The notes: generated by a model not told the origin, from the letters alone. Shown: positions 1 to 9,370, counted from the first letter of the stretch. The stretch: DNA of 64,000 nt from Ardenticatena maritima (GCF_001306175.1 NZ_LGKN01000009.1:310001-374000), one strand, 5' to 3'. Made by a program: numbers and translations.

Positions 1-1041
1 CGCCGCCAGGGCGGCATCGTTCGCGCCCGGCAACGTGTTGGCGGGCGGGTGTTCCAACGCGGCGTAGAAGCGTTCCAGCCCACGCTGTGCCGCGGCAAAA
101 CTTTCATCGGTATAGGTCACAGGGCGGCGGTAGTGGCTGGACAACACAAACAGGCGGAACGCATTCGGGTCATAGCGCTCCAAAATTTCATTCAAGGTAA
201 TCAGGTTGCCCAGGCTCTTGCTCATCTTCTCGCCGCCCAACTGCAACAAGCCGTTGTGCAACCAATACTTCACGAAGGGCGTTTTCCCCGTGTAGCATTC
301 ACTTTGCGCGATTTCGTTTTCATGGTGGGGGAAAATAAGGTCTGCCCCGCCACCGTGAATATCAATTTGCTCACCCAGGTAGTGCAGGCTCATCGCCGAG
401 CATTCAATGTGCCATCCGGGACGCCCCGGTCCCCACGGGCTTTCCCAAGACGGCTCGCCCGGCTTAGCGGCTTTCCACAAGGCAAAGTCGAGCGGGTTTT
501 CCTTGCGTTCGTCCACTTCCACACGTGCGCCCGCCTTCAAATCTTCCAGGCGGCGACCGCTCAACTTGCCGTAATCGTCATCTTTGGCGACACGGAAATA
601 GACATCGCCATCCACGACGTAGGCGTAACCTTTCTCGATCAGCCCTTCGATGAGTTCGATAATCTCGGCAATCTCGCGGCTGGCGTAGGGATAGACATGC
701 GCCCGCTTTACATTGAGCGCATCCATTTGTTGCAGGAATTCCTCAATGTAGCGGTTGGTCAGTTCCTGCCATGAAATGCCGAGTTCGGCGGAGCGCTTGA
801 TGATTTTATCTTCCACATCGGTGAAGTTCTGCACGTGGCGCACACGATAACCGCGATATTCCAGGTAGCGGCGAATCATGTCGAAGACGATATAACTCAT
901 GCCATGCCCGATATGCGCGCTATCATACACCGTGGGACCACAGACATACATGCGCACATAGGGCGGTTCAAAAGGCTCAAAAGGTTCTTTTTCACGAGTA
1001 AGGGTGTTATACACAACGAGTTGCGGTTTGGATTCAGTCAT
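1..1041 (-). CDS. cysS: Cysteinyl-tRNA synthetase, C-terminal part cut by the window edge
   Basis: Class I aminoacyl-tRNA synthetase that charges tRNA-Cys with cysteine in the cytoplasm. Translation of the minus strand from the ATG at 1041 gives 347 residues without a stop. It has the YVCGPTVYD segment (a zinc-ligand Cys), the HIGHG ATP-binding signature, the GWHIECSAM segment with another zinc-ligand Cys, and the KMSKS signature. The family is usually about 460-500 residues, so the anticodon-binding end lies outside the window. The gene starts 3 bp after the kinase-like gene and is probably co-transcribed with it. An AGGG ribosome-binding motif precedes the start. Confidence 0.96.
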   Translation of the reverse strand, partial: MTESKPQLVVYNTLTREKEPFEPFEPPYVRMYVCGPTVYDSAHIGHGMSYIVFDMIRRYLEYRGYRVRHVQNFTDVEDKIIKRSAELGISWQELTNRYIEEFLQQMDALNVKRAHVYPYASREIAEIIELIEGLIEKGYAYVVDGDVYFRVAKDDDYGKLSGRRLEDLKAGARVEVDERKENPLDFALWKAAKPGEPSWESPWGPGRPGWHIECSAMSLHYLGEQIDIHGGGADLIFPHHENEIAQSECYTGKTPFVKYWLHNGLLQLGGEKMSKSLGNLITLNEILERYDPNAFRLFVLSSHYRRPVTYTDESFAAAQRGLERFYAALEHPPANTLPGANDAALAA

Positions 1042-1044
1042 GGG

Positions 1045-1737
1045 TCATCCCTGCGTTTGGCGCGATTGTTTGTTGACAGTCTCATGCCAGCCGAGCGCAA
1101 TGAGGCGCACGGCGGTGGCTATTGTAATCGATTCTGTATTGAGCACCATATCATACAACAAAGGGTCTTGCCAATCGGCATGATAAAACCGGCGCAGATA
1201 TTCGGCGCGTGCTTCATCGCTGGCGCGCACTTGCTTGGCAACCACAGCCCGCGGCTGCCCCAACTGCTTGCGCACCCGCTCGACACGCAGCGGAAACGGT
1301 GCAGTGACACGCACATGAAACGCATCATCACGCCCCGCCAGCACAATTTGCGCGCCTCGTCCCACAATCACCACATGCCCTTCATCAGCAATCGCACGAA
1401 TGACCTCGCCAATGAGGCGCACATATTCTTCGACGGTAGGGGCAAGCGGCGCCATCAGTGGCGCAAACAAACCGCCAATCGGCGGCGGCGATTCCACAGG
1501 GTCGGATGAGGGCGGCACAGCAGGGTCAAGGTGGAGCAAGGCAAGCAATTTTTCCACGAAGGGGCGGCGTGTATCTGCCGCCAACTCATCAAGTGCACTC
1601 TGGGGCACATTGCTGGCGCGTGCAGCGCGGTAGATACGCTCGCGATCCACATACCGCCACCCCAGCGCGGCCGCCAGGCGCTGCCCGATATGGCTCCCCA
1701 GGCTGCCCCATTCGCGCGAAATCGTAATCACGCTCAT
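1045..1737 (-). CDS. Cytidylate kinase-like family protein
   Basis: A 230-residue protein beginning MSVITISREWGSLGSHIGQ. This is the P-loop-like N-terminus of the cytidylate-kinase-like family, in which the Walker A region is written REWGSLGxxIGxxLA, followed by WRYVDRERIY. A central HVVIVGRGAQIVL strand and a downstream FHVRVTAPFPLRVERV helix also fit a nucleoside monophosphate kinase fold. True substrates of this family are not established, so CMP should not be assumed. It lies 12 bp after the PIN/TRAM gene and 3 bp before cysS, as the middle gene of an operon. Confidence 0.85.
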   Translation of the reverse strand: MSVITISREWGSLGSHIGQRLAAALGWRYVDRERIYRAARASNVPQSALDELAADTRRPFVEKLLALLHLDPAVPPSSDPVESPPPIGGLFAPLMAPLAPTVEEYVRLIGEVIRAIADEGHVVIVGRGAQIVLAGRDDAFHVRVTAPFPLRVERVRKQLGQPRAVVAKQVRASDEARAEYLRRFYHADWQDPLLYDMVLNTESITIATAVRLIALGWHETVNKQSRQTQG

Positions 1738-1749
1738 ACGCCATCACGT

Positions 1750-2796
1750 TCAGGGATTGGGTTGTGTATGCGGTTCGGGAACTTGGGCAAAAATCATGCG
1801 TCCGGCCACCGTTTGCAACATGCGGGTGACGACCACATCAACCGTCTGGCCAATGAAGTCACGCCCATTTTCGACCACCACCATCGTGCCATCATCGAGA
1901 TAGCCAACCCCCTGGCCGGGCTCTTTTCCTTCCTGAATAAGCGTGACGGTAATCGTCTCACCGGGAATCACCACCGGGCGCAATGCGTTGGCAAGTTCGT
2001 TGATATTGAGCACACGCACGCCCTGCACCGCCGCGACACGATTGAGGTTGTAATCGTTGGTGATGATAGCCGCCCCCAACCGTTGCGCCAGCGCCACAAG
2101 TTTGCTGTCCACTTCGGTCAAATCGGGGACATCCTCATCGGTAATTTCAATCGGCACCGATGATTCTTGCATCATCTTGTTCAACATCTCCAACCCACGC
2201 CGCCCACGCTTGCGGCGCAAAGGGTCGGGCGAATCGGCGATATGCTGCAACTCATTGAGCACGAACCGCGGCACAAGCAATGTGGCATCAATAAATCCTG
2301 TGCGCGTAATATCAGCAATACGCCCGTCAATAATCACGCTGGTATCGAGCAGAACGTAGCGTTTGCCACGATCGCCCAAAAAGCGGGTGCGCACTGTCGC
2401 CGCCAAATCGCGCTCGCGCATAATCATCACCGCCACGCCCACGTAGCCGAAAAGAACAGCGACCACCACAGGCAGGAAGTTACCCAAAGGCGGCGGCAAC
2501 AGCGAAAGCGGCAAAGAGAGCAAAGCGGCAATGATCAACCCAACAACAAGACCAATGGTGCCATAAAGAAAGTACGAGGCGGGCACTTGTTTGATTTTCG
2601 CACGCAACCACCGAAAGGGGCGGGTGGTGAAATAGGGGGTCACAAGCAAGCCCAGCCCAAACCCCACCAACGTGAAGACAAGCACCGCCCGCACATCTTC
2701 CGACTGCCCAATCCGCGACAGATTGAGCGCAACAATCAGCCCCAGAACAGCGCTGACCAGAGCGCCTACCAGGCGTATGTAAAATTCGATACTCAT
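1750..2796 (-). CDS. PIN/TRAM-domain membrane protein (YacL-like)
   Basis: A 348-residue protein. The chosen ATG at 2796 has a GGAGGA ribosome-binding site 8 bp upstream; a longer in-frame ORF exists but lacks this support. About four hydrophobic segments fill residues 1-130. A PIN nuclease-like domain follows (VLLDTSVIIDGRIADI, then an acidic DLTEVDSKLVALA region and IITNDYNLNRVA). The C-terminal TRAM-like RNA-binding domain ends in RMIFAQV. The architecture matches the YacL family, often found near cysS in Gram-positive-type genomes. The PIN acidic residues appear intact, so ribonuclease activity is plausible but inferred. First gene of the minus-strand operon with the kinase-like gene and cysS. 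Confidence 0.88.
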   Translation of the reverse strand: MSIEFYIRLVGALVSAVLGLIVALNLSRIGQSEDVRAVLVFTLVGFGLGLLVTPYFTTRPFRWLRAKIKQVPASYFLYGTIGLVVGLIIAALLSLPLSLLPPPLGNFLPVVVAVLFGYVGVAVMIMRERDLAATVRTRFLGDRGKRYVLLDTSVIIDGRIADITRTGFIDATLLVPRFVLNELQHIADSPDPLRRKRGRRGLEMLNKMMQESSVPIEITDEDVPDLTEVDSKLVALAQRLGAAIITNDYNLNRVAAVQGVRVLNINELANALRPVVIPGETITVTLIQEGKEPGQGVGYLDDGTMVVVENGRDFIGQTVDVVVTRMLQTVAGRMIFAQVPEPHTQPNP

Positions 2797-2901
2797 CGGG
2801 AAAGTCCTCCAAGGCGGATAAATGCTGGATGATAGCGGCATAGTAGCACAGCGCAGAAAGATGGTCAATGCTTCTCAAGGCGAAAGGCATCGCCACGTTG
2901 T

Positions 2902-2930
2902 TTGACGTTCTGTCAGAATTCTTTTATACT
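2902..2930 (+). promoter_or_regulatory. sigma70-type promoter of rho
   Basis: TTGACG (2902-2907), 17-bp spacer, TATACT (2925-2930). It gives a leader of about 210 bases before the rho start at 3146. The rest of the 2797-3145 gap holds no convincing ORF. Confidence 0.75.
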
Positions 2931-3145
2931 TTCGGAGATTGAAAAATTCCCCCCCGTGATGTTTCCACAAGAAGTATGTTGGAGTGCCTAACGGTATCTC
3001 CAAATCCGGGGTAGGATTTTGTCTCCAGATACTTTGCAAACAATTCAAGAATCAAAAATGAGAACCTATCTTCCCAGAAGATACTGCGGCATGGTTTGAT
3101 CTCTTGCCATGCGTCTGGAAAGAAAGGGAACAAGGAGTTGAACCA

Positions 3146-4744
3146 ATGCCACGCAAAAAGAAAACACAGGAAGAAACAGAAGCGACAGCGTCGGCAGAAT
3201 CTCCCGTGGAAACGGTAGAAACCCCTGAAACACCTGCTCAAGAACCTGAACCTGTGGAAATAGCAAGCCAAACCTCTGCTGAAACCGACCAAACACCTGC
3301 AACAGATTCCGAAACAGATGTGTCGGCTGCTGAATCGGCAACGTCAGCCCAACCGAGCAGTGAGAATGCTGAACCCATTGAATTTGATGAGGCTGCAGAG
3401 CAAGCGGACGAGACAGAGACACTCCCCCGATATCAACCGCGGCCTCCCTACGCAAGCGACCTCGATGTGGATGTACCGCCCTCGCCGCTCTTCTCGCTTG
3501 ACATCGCCGATTTGGAACAGATGACGCTCTCCGAATTGCGCGAGTTAGCGCGTGAAGTGGGGTTGAGCGGTTTCAGTCGGCTGAAAAAAGATGAGTTGAT
3601 TTTCCGCCTCCTGCAAGCCAAAGCCGAAGCCAAAGGCTACATGCTCGGCGGGGGGATTCTCGAAATCACGTCAGACGGGATCGGTTTCTTGCGAAGCGAA
3701 CGCATGAAACCAGGCCCCAAGGATGTGTATGTCTCACAAAGCCAGATTCGGCGTTTTGGCTTGCGCACCGGCGACATGGTGACCGGCCAAGTCCGCCCGC
3801 CCAAAGAGACAGAGAAGTACTACGGGCTGCTGCGCGTCGAAGCGGTCAACGGGCTAGACCCCGAAGCCGCCAAGCGCCGCCCTCACTTCGACCGGCTGAC
3901 GCCAATCTTCCCCAATGAGCAAATCAAACTCGAAACCAAGCCGCATATCCTCTCCACCCGCGTGCTTGACCTTATCGCGCCCATTGGCCGTGGGCAACGT
4001 GGGTTGATTGTTTCGCCCCCCAAAGCGGGGAAGACGACGCTGCTCAAAGATATCGCCAACGGCATGGCCGCGAACTACAACGACCTGCATCTCATGGTGG
4101 TGCTCATCGGTGAACGCCCCGAAGAAGTCACCGATATGGACCGCTCTGTGGAAGCCGAAGTGGTTGCCAGCACCTTCGACGACCCCGTGGAAGACCATGT
4201 GCGCGTCGCCGAAATGGCGTTGGAACGCGCCAAGCGTCTTGTAGAAGGCGGCCGCGATGTGGTCATCCTGCTGGACTCGATTACACGCCTGACCCGCGCC
4301 TACAACCTCGTCGTCCCACCCAGTGGGCGCACGCTTTCCGGTGGTATTGATCCGGCGGCGCTCTATCCGCCCAAGCGCTTCTTTGGCGCCGCACGCAACA
4401 TTGAAGAAGGCGGCAGCCTCACGATTATCGCTACCGCCCTGGTGGACACGGGAAGCCGCATGGACGATGTCATTTACGAAGAATTCAAAGGCACCGGCAA
4501 CATGGAAGTCCATCTCAACCGCCGCCTCGCCGAACGCCGCATCTTCCCAGCCATTGATATCGAACGTTCGGGCACCCGCCGCGAAGAATTGCTCCTCGAC
4601 CAGGATACGCTTCAACGCGTCTGGCTGGTGCGCCGTATGGTCTCTACCTTGGGCAACCTGGAAGGCGTCGAGGCGTTGCTTGACCGTATGCGCAAAACGC
4701 GCAGCAACGAACAATTCCTGGCAACCCTGCATCTTGACATCTAA
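3146..4744 (+). CDS. rho: Transcription termination factor Rho
   Basis: Hexameric RNA-dependent ATPase that terminates transcription. The start at 3146 has AAGGAG at 3132-3137. The 532 residues are laid out as follows: a low-complexity acidic Glu/Thr/Ser/Pro extension (about 1-110); a Rho_N SAP-like helix bundle ([17 protein letters not shown], about 120-160); a cold-shock-like RNA-binding domain ([16 protein letters not shown] to about 235); and the RecA-type ATPase. The ATPase has Walker [10 protein letters not shown] (about 288-297), Walker [17 protein letters not shown] and the GTGNMEVHL segment. The family is about 420 residues, so the N-terminal extension is extra. Its own promoter and terminator make it monocistronic. 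Confidence 0.97.
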   Translation: MPRKKKTQEETEATASAESPVETVETPETPAQEPEPVEIASQTSAETDQTPATDSETDVSAAESATSAQPSSENAEPIEFDEAAEQADETETLPRYQPRPPYASDLDVDVPPSPLFSLDIADLEQMTLSELRELAREVGLSGFSRLKKDELIFRLLQAKAEAKGYMLGGGILEITSDGIGFLRSERMKPGPKDVYVSQSQIRRFGLRTGDMVTGQVRPPKETEKYYGLLRVEAVNGLDPEAAKRRPHFDRLTPIFPNEQIKLETKPHILSTRVLDLIAPIGRGQRGLIVSPPKAGKTTLLKDIANGMAANYNDLHLMVVLIGERPEEVTDMDRSVEAEVVASTFDDPVEDHVRVAEMALERAKRLVEGGRDVVILLDSITRLTRAYNLVVPPSGRTLSGGIDPAALYPPKRFFGAARNIEEGGSLTIIATALVDTGSRMDDVIYEEFKGTGNMEVHLNRRLAERRIFPAIDIERSGTRREELLLDQDTLQRVWLVRRMVSTLGNLEGVEALLDRMRKTRSNEQFLATLHLDI

Positions 4745-4767
4745 AGCCATCACCCAAAACCACCCAG

Positions 4768-4801
4768 GGGCGTCGTCCAAAGGCGACGCCCTTTTTGTTT
4801 T
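4768..4801 (+). terminator. Intrinsic terminator after rho
   Basis: GGGCGTCG stem pairing with CGACGCCC across an 8-base loop, followed by TTTTTGTTTTT. Confidence 0.85.
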
Positions 4802-4815
4802 TCCATCAGCGCTTG

Positions 4816-4844
4816 TTTGGCGAGCCCCACGCTCTCTCTATAAT
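4816..4844 (+). promoter_or_regulatory. Putative promoter of the LysM/M23 gene
   Basis: A consensus -10 TATAAT at 4839-4844 with a weak -35 (TTTGGC, 4816-4821) at 17-bp spacing. It lies 47 bp upstream of the start at 4892, directly after the rho terminator. Confidence 0.55.
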
Positions 4845-4891
4845 ATCGCGCCGATAGATGTAGACTTGTTCAGCAAGCACGCAGGAAACTT

Positions 4892-6061
4892 ATGGACGAA
4901 CATACCGACGAATACGCAATCGAGAAACGTCGCTCTTCAACAGACGAGACATCTATTGAAGCCGTTGACGCTCTGCTGACCGTTCCCCGCCTGGCGCAGT
5001 GGGAACGCCGTATCCGCGTCCTGGCACGGTGGGGGCGTCAAAAATTGCACGACGAACCCCTCCTGGGACGCCTGACCAGCCATGCGACCGTCCTGAGCAT
5101 CATCGCGCTTATCCTCATCTTTAGCCAGTGGAGCATGGTGGTGCCCACATTTGCCATGCCGACGATTTTCGCCGAAGAAGAGCGCCCAACCGCGCTCGGC
5201 TATCGCCCGCTTCCCCAAGCCGTCACCCTGACAGAACCCCCCGCTTTCTCGTTCACATGGGGGCCTATTCGCGAAGAAAACTCGCCAGAAGAAAAACCGG
5301 CGATTGAACGCACCGAGCCGGTGGTGTACATCGTGCGTGCGGGGGATACGCCCATCAGCATTGCTGAACGTTTCGGGCTTTCACCGGAAACCATCGTTTG
5401 GGCGAACACCGAATTGGAAGAAAATCCCGCCCTGTTGCGGATTGGGCAACAACTCATTATCCCACCTGTTGATGGCGTGCTCCATACCGTCAAAGCCGGT
5501 GATACACTTGAAAGCATCGCTCGCAAGTATGAAGTATCGGTTGATGACATCATCAATTGGGAGCCCAACCACCTGACGCGCGACTCCCAACTCGTTGTCG
5601 GGCAACAAATCATGGTGCCGGGTGGGGTCAAACCCTTCACACGTCCACGGGTGGCTTTGACCGGGCAAATGGTCGCCCCGCCGTCGAACTTTACCGGCGC
5701 AACGGGGCGCTTCATCTGGCCAGCGACCGGGGTGATTACACAATACTCGTGGAGTGGGCACGTTGCGCTTGATATCGCAAACCTCACCGGGACACCGATT
5801 TATGCAGCAGACGCAGGTGTTGTCATCTACGTGGGATGGGACAACACGGGGTATGGCAACATGATTCTGATTGACCACGGTAACGGTTTCCGCACGCGCT
5901 ACGCCCACCTGAGCGCCTTCAATGTTTCAGCAGGGCAGCAGGTAAGCAAAGGGGCACTGATTGGGCGTATGGGAAGCACCGGGCGAAGCACAGGCCCCCA
6001 CCTGCACTTTGAAATCATCTACAATGGTGTGCGTCAAAACCCCTTGGCCTATTTGCCCTAA
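4892..6061 (+). CDS. LysM-repeat M23-family murein endopeptidase
   Basis: Membrane-anchored cell-wall hydrolase of 389 residues. Residues 1-65 are cytoplasmic and charged. One transmembrane segment follows (ATVLSIIALILIFSQWSMVV, about 67-88). Two LysM peptidoglycan-binding repeats come next (YIVRAGDTPISIAERFGLS and HTVKAGDTLESIARKYEVS). The C-terminal peptidase M23 (LytM) domain has GHVALDIA and GPHLHFEI, which contain the zinc-ligand His/Asp set. It probably cleaves peptide cross-links or acts as a division or morphogenesis factor outside the membrane. AGGAAA precedes the ATG. Confidence 0.93.
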   Translation: MDEHTDEYAIEKRRSSTDETSIEAVDALLTVPRLAQWERRIRVLARWGRQKLHDEPLLGRLTSHATVLSIIALILIFSQWSMVVPTFAMPTIFAEEERPTALGYRPLPQAVTLTEPPAFSFTWGPIREENSPEEKPAIERTEPVVYIVRAGDTPISIAERFGLSPETIVWANTELEENPALLRIGQQLIIPPVDGVLHTVKAGDTLESIARKYEVSVDDIINWEPNHLTRDSQLVVGQQIMVPGGVKPFTRPRVALTGQMVAPPSNFTGATGRFIWPATGVITQYSWSGHVALDIANLTGTPIYAADAGVVIYVGWDNTGYGNMILIDHGNGFRTRYAHLSAFNVSAGQQVSKGALIGRMGSTGRSTGPHLHFEIIYNGVRQNPLAYLP

Positions 6062-6083
6062 CGCTCCATTTGTTGCACGCTCA

Positions 6084-6115
6084 GCCGCCGGCTTTCTCCC
6101 GGCGGCTTCTCTTTG
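6084..6115 (+). terminator. Intrinsic terminator after the M23 gene
   Basis: Perfect 8-bp stem GCCGCCGG/CCGGCGGC with a 7-base loop, followed by a pyrimidine-rich TTCTCTTTG. It ends 18 bp before xseA, so it may attenuate rather than fully stop transcription. Confidence 0.6.
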
Positions 6116-6133
6116 TTGCATACGGAGGCGACT

Positions 6134-7366
6134 ATGCAATGGACACCCTGGTCGGTGAGTGAACTGACAACCTACATCAGCACGCTTTTCGACGAAGACG
6201 AGTTCCTCCAAAACGTGCTGGTACGTGGTGAAGTCTCAAATTGGTCGCGGGCGTCATCCGGGCATTGCTACTTCACGATCAAAGACGCTGACGCCCAACT
6301 GAAATGCGTCATGTGGAAAACGGCCGCCGCCCGCTTGCTTTTCGACCCGATGGATGGCGATGAAGTGATTGTGTGGGGGCGGGTTGGGGTCTATGCCACA
6401 CGCGGCCTCTATCAACTTTACGCCGAAGGGTTGCAACCTGTGGGGCAAGGCGCGCTCTACGCACAATTCGACGCGCTCAAACGCCGTCTTGAAGCCGAAG
6501 GGCTGTTTGACGCCGCGCGCAAACGCCCCCTGCCGCGCTATCCGCGCCGTATCGGTGTGGTGACTTCGTTGCAAGCCGCCGCCCTGCGCGATATTTTGAA
6601 CGTCTTGCGCCGCCGCTACCCACTTGCTGAAATCATCATCAGCCCCACGCTCGTGCAGGGGGACGAAGCGCCGCCACAAATCGTAGAAGCCTTACGTCGC
6701 CTCTACCGTGAGGATGTGGATGTGATTCTCCTCGCACGTGGCGGTGGTTCCATCGAAGAACTCTGGGCGTTCAATGATGAGCGCGTGGTGCGTACCGTCG
6801 CTGAAAGCCCTGTCCCGCTGATTACCGGCGTCGGGCACGAAACCGACTTCACCCTTGTGGATTTCGCCGCCGACTGTCGCGCGCCCACCCCATCCGCCGC
6901 CGCTGAGATGGCGACGCCCAACTCCGAGGACGTGCTGGCGGATGTGCAACGCATACGGCAAGCGCTCACAACGCTTGTCAGGCAACGCCTCACCCACTGG
7001 CAACGGGATGTTGAGCACGCATGGCAACGTCTGGACAGCCTCACACCTGAACATCATGTTCAACGCCTGCATAACGAGGTCGCCGCCCACCGCCGCCGCC
7101 TCGCCGACCTGACGCAAAATCGCTTGCACCTTCTGCACATGCAATTACAGAGCGCACACGCCCAATTGCGCGCACTTGACCCGCACGCGGTCTTACAACG
7201 GGGCTACGCCATGGTGCGCAATGAACGCACCGGGCGCTTTGTGCATTCCATTCACGATGTTCTGCCAGGCGACCAGTTGCAAATTCACGTCGCTGATGGC
7301 ACCATTCACGCGATCATCCCGCCGAAGGAGGAAACAGACCATGACGGAGACGCCGCGCACCTTTGA
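6134..7366 (+). CDS. xseA: Exodeoxyribonuclease VII large subunit
   Basis: Catalytic subunit of exonuclease VII, which degrades single-stranded DNA into oligonucleotides. It has 410 residues, as is normal for the family. The N-terminal OB-fold (FLQNVLVRGEVSNWSRASSGHCYFTIKD) is followed by the nuclease core (RIGVVTSLQAAALRDILNVLRRRYPLAE) and the GGGSIEELWAFNDE and GVGHETDFTLVDFAADCRAPTPSAAAE segments, then a coiled-coil and a C-terminal DPHAVLQRGYAMV repeat. The ATG at 6134 has GGAGG upstream. The 3' end overlaps xseB by 26 bp, indicating translational coupling. Confidence 0.97.
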   Translation: MQWTPWSVSELTTYISTLFDEDEFLQNVLVRGEVSNWSRASSGHCYFTIKDADAQLKCVMWKTAAARLLFDPMDGDEVIVWGRVGVYATRGLYQLYAEGLQPVGQGALYAQFDALKRRLEAEGLFDAARKRPLPRYPRRIGVVTSLQAAALRDILNVLRRRYPLAEIIISPTLVQGDEAPPQIVEALRRLYREDVDVILLARGGGSIEELWAFNDERVVRTVAESPVPLITGVGHETDFTLVDFAADCRAPTPSAAAEMATPNSEDVLADVQRIRQALTTLVRQRLTHWQRDVEHAWQRLDSLTPEHHVQRLHNEVAAHRRRLADLTQNRLHLLHMQLQSAHAQLRALDPHAVLQRGYAMVRNERTGRFVHSIHDVLPGDQLQIHVADGTIHAIIPPKEETDHDGDAAHL

Positions 7367-7565
7367 AGAAGCCTTTGCCGCGCTTCAAGAAGTGCTGGCA
7401 CTGCTCGAAGCCGGCACGCCCACACTTGACGAAACAGTGGCCTTGTACGAAAAAGGCGTTCAACTGGCTCACCTTTGCGAGAAATTCTTGCAAGAAGCCG
7501 AACTGCGCATTCGCACACTCGACCCACAAAATGAAACACTTTCATCTTTGGAAGAAGGTGAATAG
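7341..7565 (+). CDS. xseB: Exodeoxyribonuclease VII small subunit
   Basis: A 74-residue partner of XseA. It starts MTETPRTFEEAFAALQEVLALLE at 7341 with AAGGAGGA just upstream. The family signature includes LEAGTPTLDETVALYEKGVQLA and CEKFLQEAELRI. It overlaps the end of xseA by 26 bp and ends 5 bp before the next gene, so all three genes are likely one operon. Small subunits oligomerise around the XseA coiled-coil (family knowledge). Confidence 0.95.
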   Translation: MTETPRTFEEAFAALQEVLALLEAGTPTLDETVALYEKGVQLAHLCEKFLQEAELRIRTLDPQNETLSSLEEGE

Positions 7566-7570
7566 CCTCC

Positions 7571-8017
7571 ATGCGAGCACTCTTGCAAAACGATGTGTTG
7601 CTAGCCGCCCTTTTTGGTTGGCTGATGGCGCAAATTCTCAAAGTGTTCACCCACCGCGCCATTGCCGGGCGTTGGGATTTGGGCGTGGCGTGGAGTACGG
7701 GGGGCATGCCCAGCACACACAGCGCCATCGTCGCCGGCCTGGCGACGAGTGTCGCCTTGCAACACGGGCTCGCTGATACCCGTTTCGCCATTACCGTTGT
7801 GTTTGCCGGCATCGTCATGTACGACGCCGCCGGCATCCGCCGTGCGGCTGGGCTTCACGCCCGCATTCTCAACCAGATTCTCGCCGAACTGTTTGAGGGG
7901 CATCCGCTCAGCCAGGCGCAATTGCGTGAACTGTTGGGGCACACGCCGCTTCAGGTGCTGGTCGGCGCGATTGTGGGTATTGCCAGCGCATGGGTGTATT
8001 GGCTTTGGCTGCGCTAA
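7571..8017 (+). CDS. Divergent PAP2 family membrane protein (DUF212)
   Basis: A 148-residue integral membrane protein with about four hydrophobic segments. The GGMPSTHSAIVAGLAT motif and the MYDAAGIRRAAGLHARILNQ motif define the divergent PAP2 family. The conserved His/Arg/Asp residues suggest a phosphatase-like fold acting on a membrane substrate, but the substrate is not known for this family. It follows xseB by 5 bp, probably in the same transcript. Confidence 0.88.
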   Translation: MRALLQNDVLLAALFGWLMAQILKVFTHRAIAGRWDLGVAWSTGGMPSTHSAIVAGLATSVALQHGLADTRFAITVVFAGIVMYDAAGIRRAAGLHARILNQILAELFEGHPLSQAQLRELLGHTPLQVLVGAIVGIASAWVYWLWLR

Positions 8018-8022
8018 CAATT

Positions 8023-8074
8023 GGCGTCGTGCACGCCGCCGGAGAGGGGGCAAGCGGCGCACGTGCACGACGCC
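8023..8074. terminator. Long inverted repeat between convergent genes, terminator-like
   Basis: GGCGTCGTGCACG (8023-8035) is the exact reverse complement of CGTGCACGACGCC (8062-8074), with an additional inner GCCGC/GCGGC pairing. It lies between two convergent stops. There is no U-run on either side, so function as a terminator is uncertain. Confidence 0.5.
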
Positions 8075-8084
8075 ATGGGGGGGG

Positions 8085-8279
8085 CTACCAGAACAGCATC
8101 AACATCAAAACCAGGAACAATGTGAGCAACGCCGCCGACAAGAACGCCACCCAAATCGCCACCATGTCAATGATATGCCGCGCATGCACCAGCACCACGC
8201 GCCACGCCACCACATTCACCATCGCCAGCACGATGTACACCACCACGAACAAGAGCAACAGAATATGGACACCATTCAT
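8085..8279 (-). CDS. Small two-helix membrane protein, function unknown
   Basis: A 64-residue hydrophobic protein. It has two predicted membrane helices (LLLLFVVVYIVLAMVNVVAW and MVAIWVAFLSAALLTLFLVL) joined by a short RVVLVHARHIID loop. A strong GGGGGTGG ribosome-binding motif precedes the ATG. It lies 39 bp downstream of the SPFH-like gene on the same strand, suggesting co-expression. I do not recognise a family. Confidence 0.55.
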   Translation of the reverse strand: MNGVHILLLLFVVVYIVLAMVNVVAWRVVLVHARHIIDMVAIWVAFLSAALLTLFLVLMLMLFW

Positions 8280-8318
8280 CGTCCACCCCCTTTCTCACGC
8301 CGGCTTCCGCACGCGCCT

Positions 8319-9041
8319 TCACGAATGCCGCTCATGCCCCGGCACGATACCCTGCTCAAGCGCCGAAAGCAGCAGCATGGCGGTTGTCCACACCGGCGAC
8401 GATTCTTGCCCATGAGGTACCACTTCAATCAATGACTGCACTTGCTGACGCAGGGCATCCGCCTGCCACGGCGCCACCAAGCGACGCACAGACGCCCCCA
8501 CCACTGCCTCATCCAAGCGATAGTCCAGAATCAACACCGCGTTGTCGCCCACTTCAAACCCGAATGGCGCTGTTGTGGCTTGCAAAATCTGCGTGATACG
8601 CTGCTTGAAGCGCATCACCCCTTCTTTGGTGTACCAGTCGTGTATCGTCAACTCCGTCGCCGCCAGAATCACAGCATCACGGGCGTACTCGGTGAAGAGT
8701 GCGTTTTGCGCGTCGAAGGGCAAGCGCAACAAATTGGGGGTAAGACGTTCGAGATTGAGGCGATACGTCACACGCAGGCTCAACGTGATGGGAATGTAGA
8801 GGCGATCAAACAACCTGACATCGAAGCGCACCGGGCGATAGGCGTTTTTCACCAACCGCTCAATTTTCTCACCCGGCTGCAGTATCGTGAAGTGTCCATC
8901 GTACACAAAGCGCCGAATATACCCAAAACGGGTAATCACGGCATGGAATCCTTGCGGTGGGCGATAGATACGCGCCTTCAAAATAGCGAAGATGATCATC
9001 CCCACCAGCAACAACATGGCGGTGGCAAAGATGAATAACAT
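8319..9041 (-). CDS. SPFH/Band 7-like membrane-anchored protein
   Basis: A 240-residue protein. The start at 9041 is fixed by a GGGAGGAGG ribosome-binding site. It has one N-terminal membrane anchor (MLFIFATAMLLLVGMIIFAI). An SPFH-like domain follows (RPPQGFHAVITRFGYIRRFV, then LFDRLYIPITLSLRVTYRLN), with ARDAVILAATELTIHDW later. Such proteins form oligomeric scaffolds at the membrane. The coiled-coil after the SPFH domain is short here compared with flotillins and stomatins, so the role is open. It leads an operon with the small membrane protein at 8085. Confidence 0.7.
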   Translation of the reverse strand: MLFIFATAMLLLVGMIIFAILKARIYRPPQGFHAVITRFGYIRRFVYDGHFTILQPGEKIERLVKNAYRPVRFDVRLFDRLYIPITLSLRVTYRLNLERLTPNLLRLPFDAQNALFTEYARDAVILAATELTIHDWYTKEGVMRFKQRITQILQATTAPFGFEVGDNAVLILDYRLDEAVVGASVRRLVAPWQADALRQQVQSLIEVVPHGQESSPVWTTAMLLLSALEQGIVPGHERHS

Positions 9042-9202
9042 AACCTCCTCCCTTCGTTCCAACACAATTCGACAAACGAAGCCAAGTGGTCGAGGACGTT
9101 CCCAAGAGTGCGAACACGCATGACGTTGAACACGACGTTGCGCATACTCCATCTCCTTTCTTGCTAACATTGTTGTTACTAAGTAAAATTTTTGTTGCAT
9201 TT

Positions 9203-9231
9203 TGTATACCACATTTTCCGTGCAAAATCAA
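9203..9231 (-). promoter_or_regulatory. Promoter of the SPFH-like operon
   Basis: On the minus strand: TTGATT (9231-9226), 17-bp spacer, TATACA (9208-9203). It implies a leader of about 150 bases that contains a strong Shine-Dalgarno followed by a 49-codon ORF (8996-9145). The rest of the 9042-9402 gap holds only this promoter, short palindromes and the terminator at 9345. Confidence 0.6.
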
Positions 9232-9344
9232 GCCCCTTTGGCTTAAATAAGTTGCTTTTTTTGAAATTTCCCTGCCAGGAAGACCTTAAAGGTCAGGCCC
9301 TGCCGGTTTTCCGGCACATCCCGCGCTCTTTCTGCTTCGGGCAA

Positions 9345-9370
9345 TCAAAAAGCCACCCGCATGGGTGGCT
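9345..9370 (-). terminator. Intrinsic terminator of the thioesterase gene
   Basis: Read on the minus strand: GCCACCC, ATGC loop, GGGTGGC, then TTTTTG. It lies 33 bp after the stop of the hotdog gene. Confidence 0.8.
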
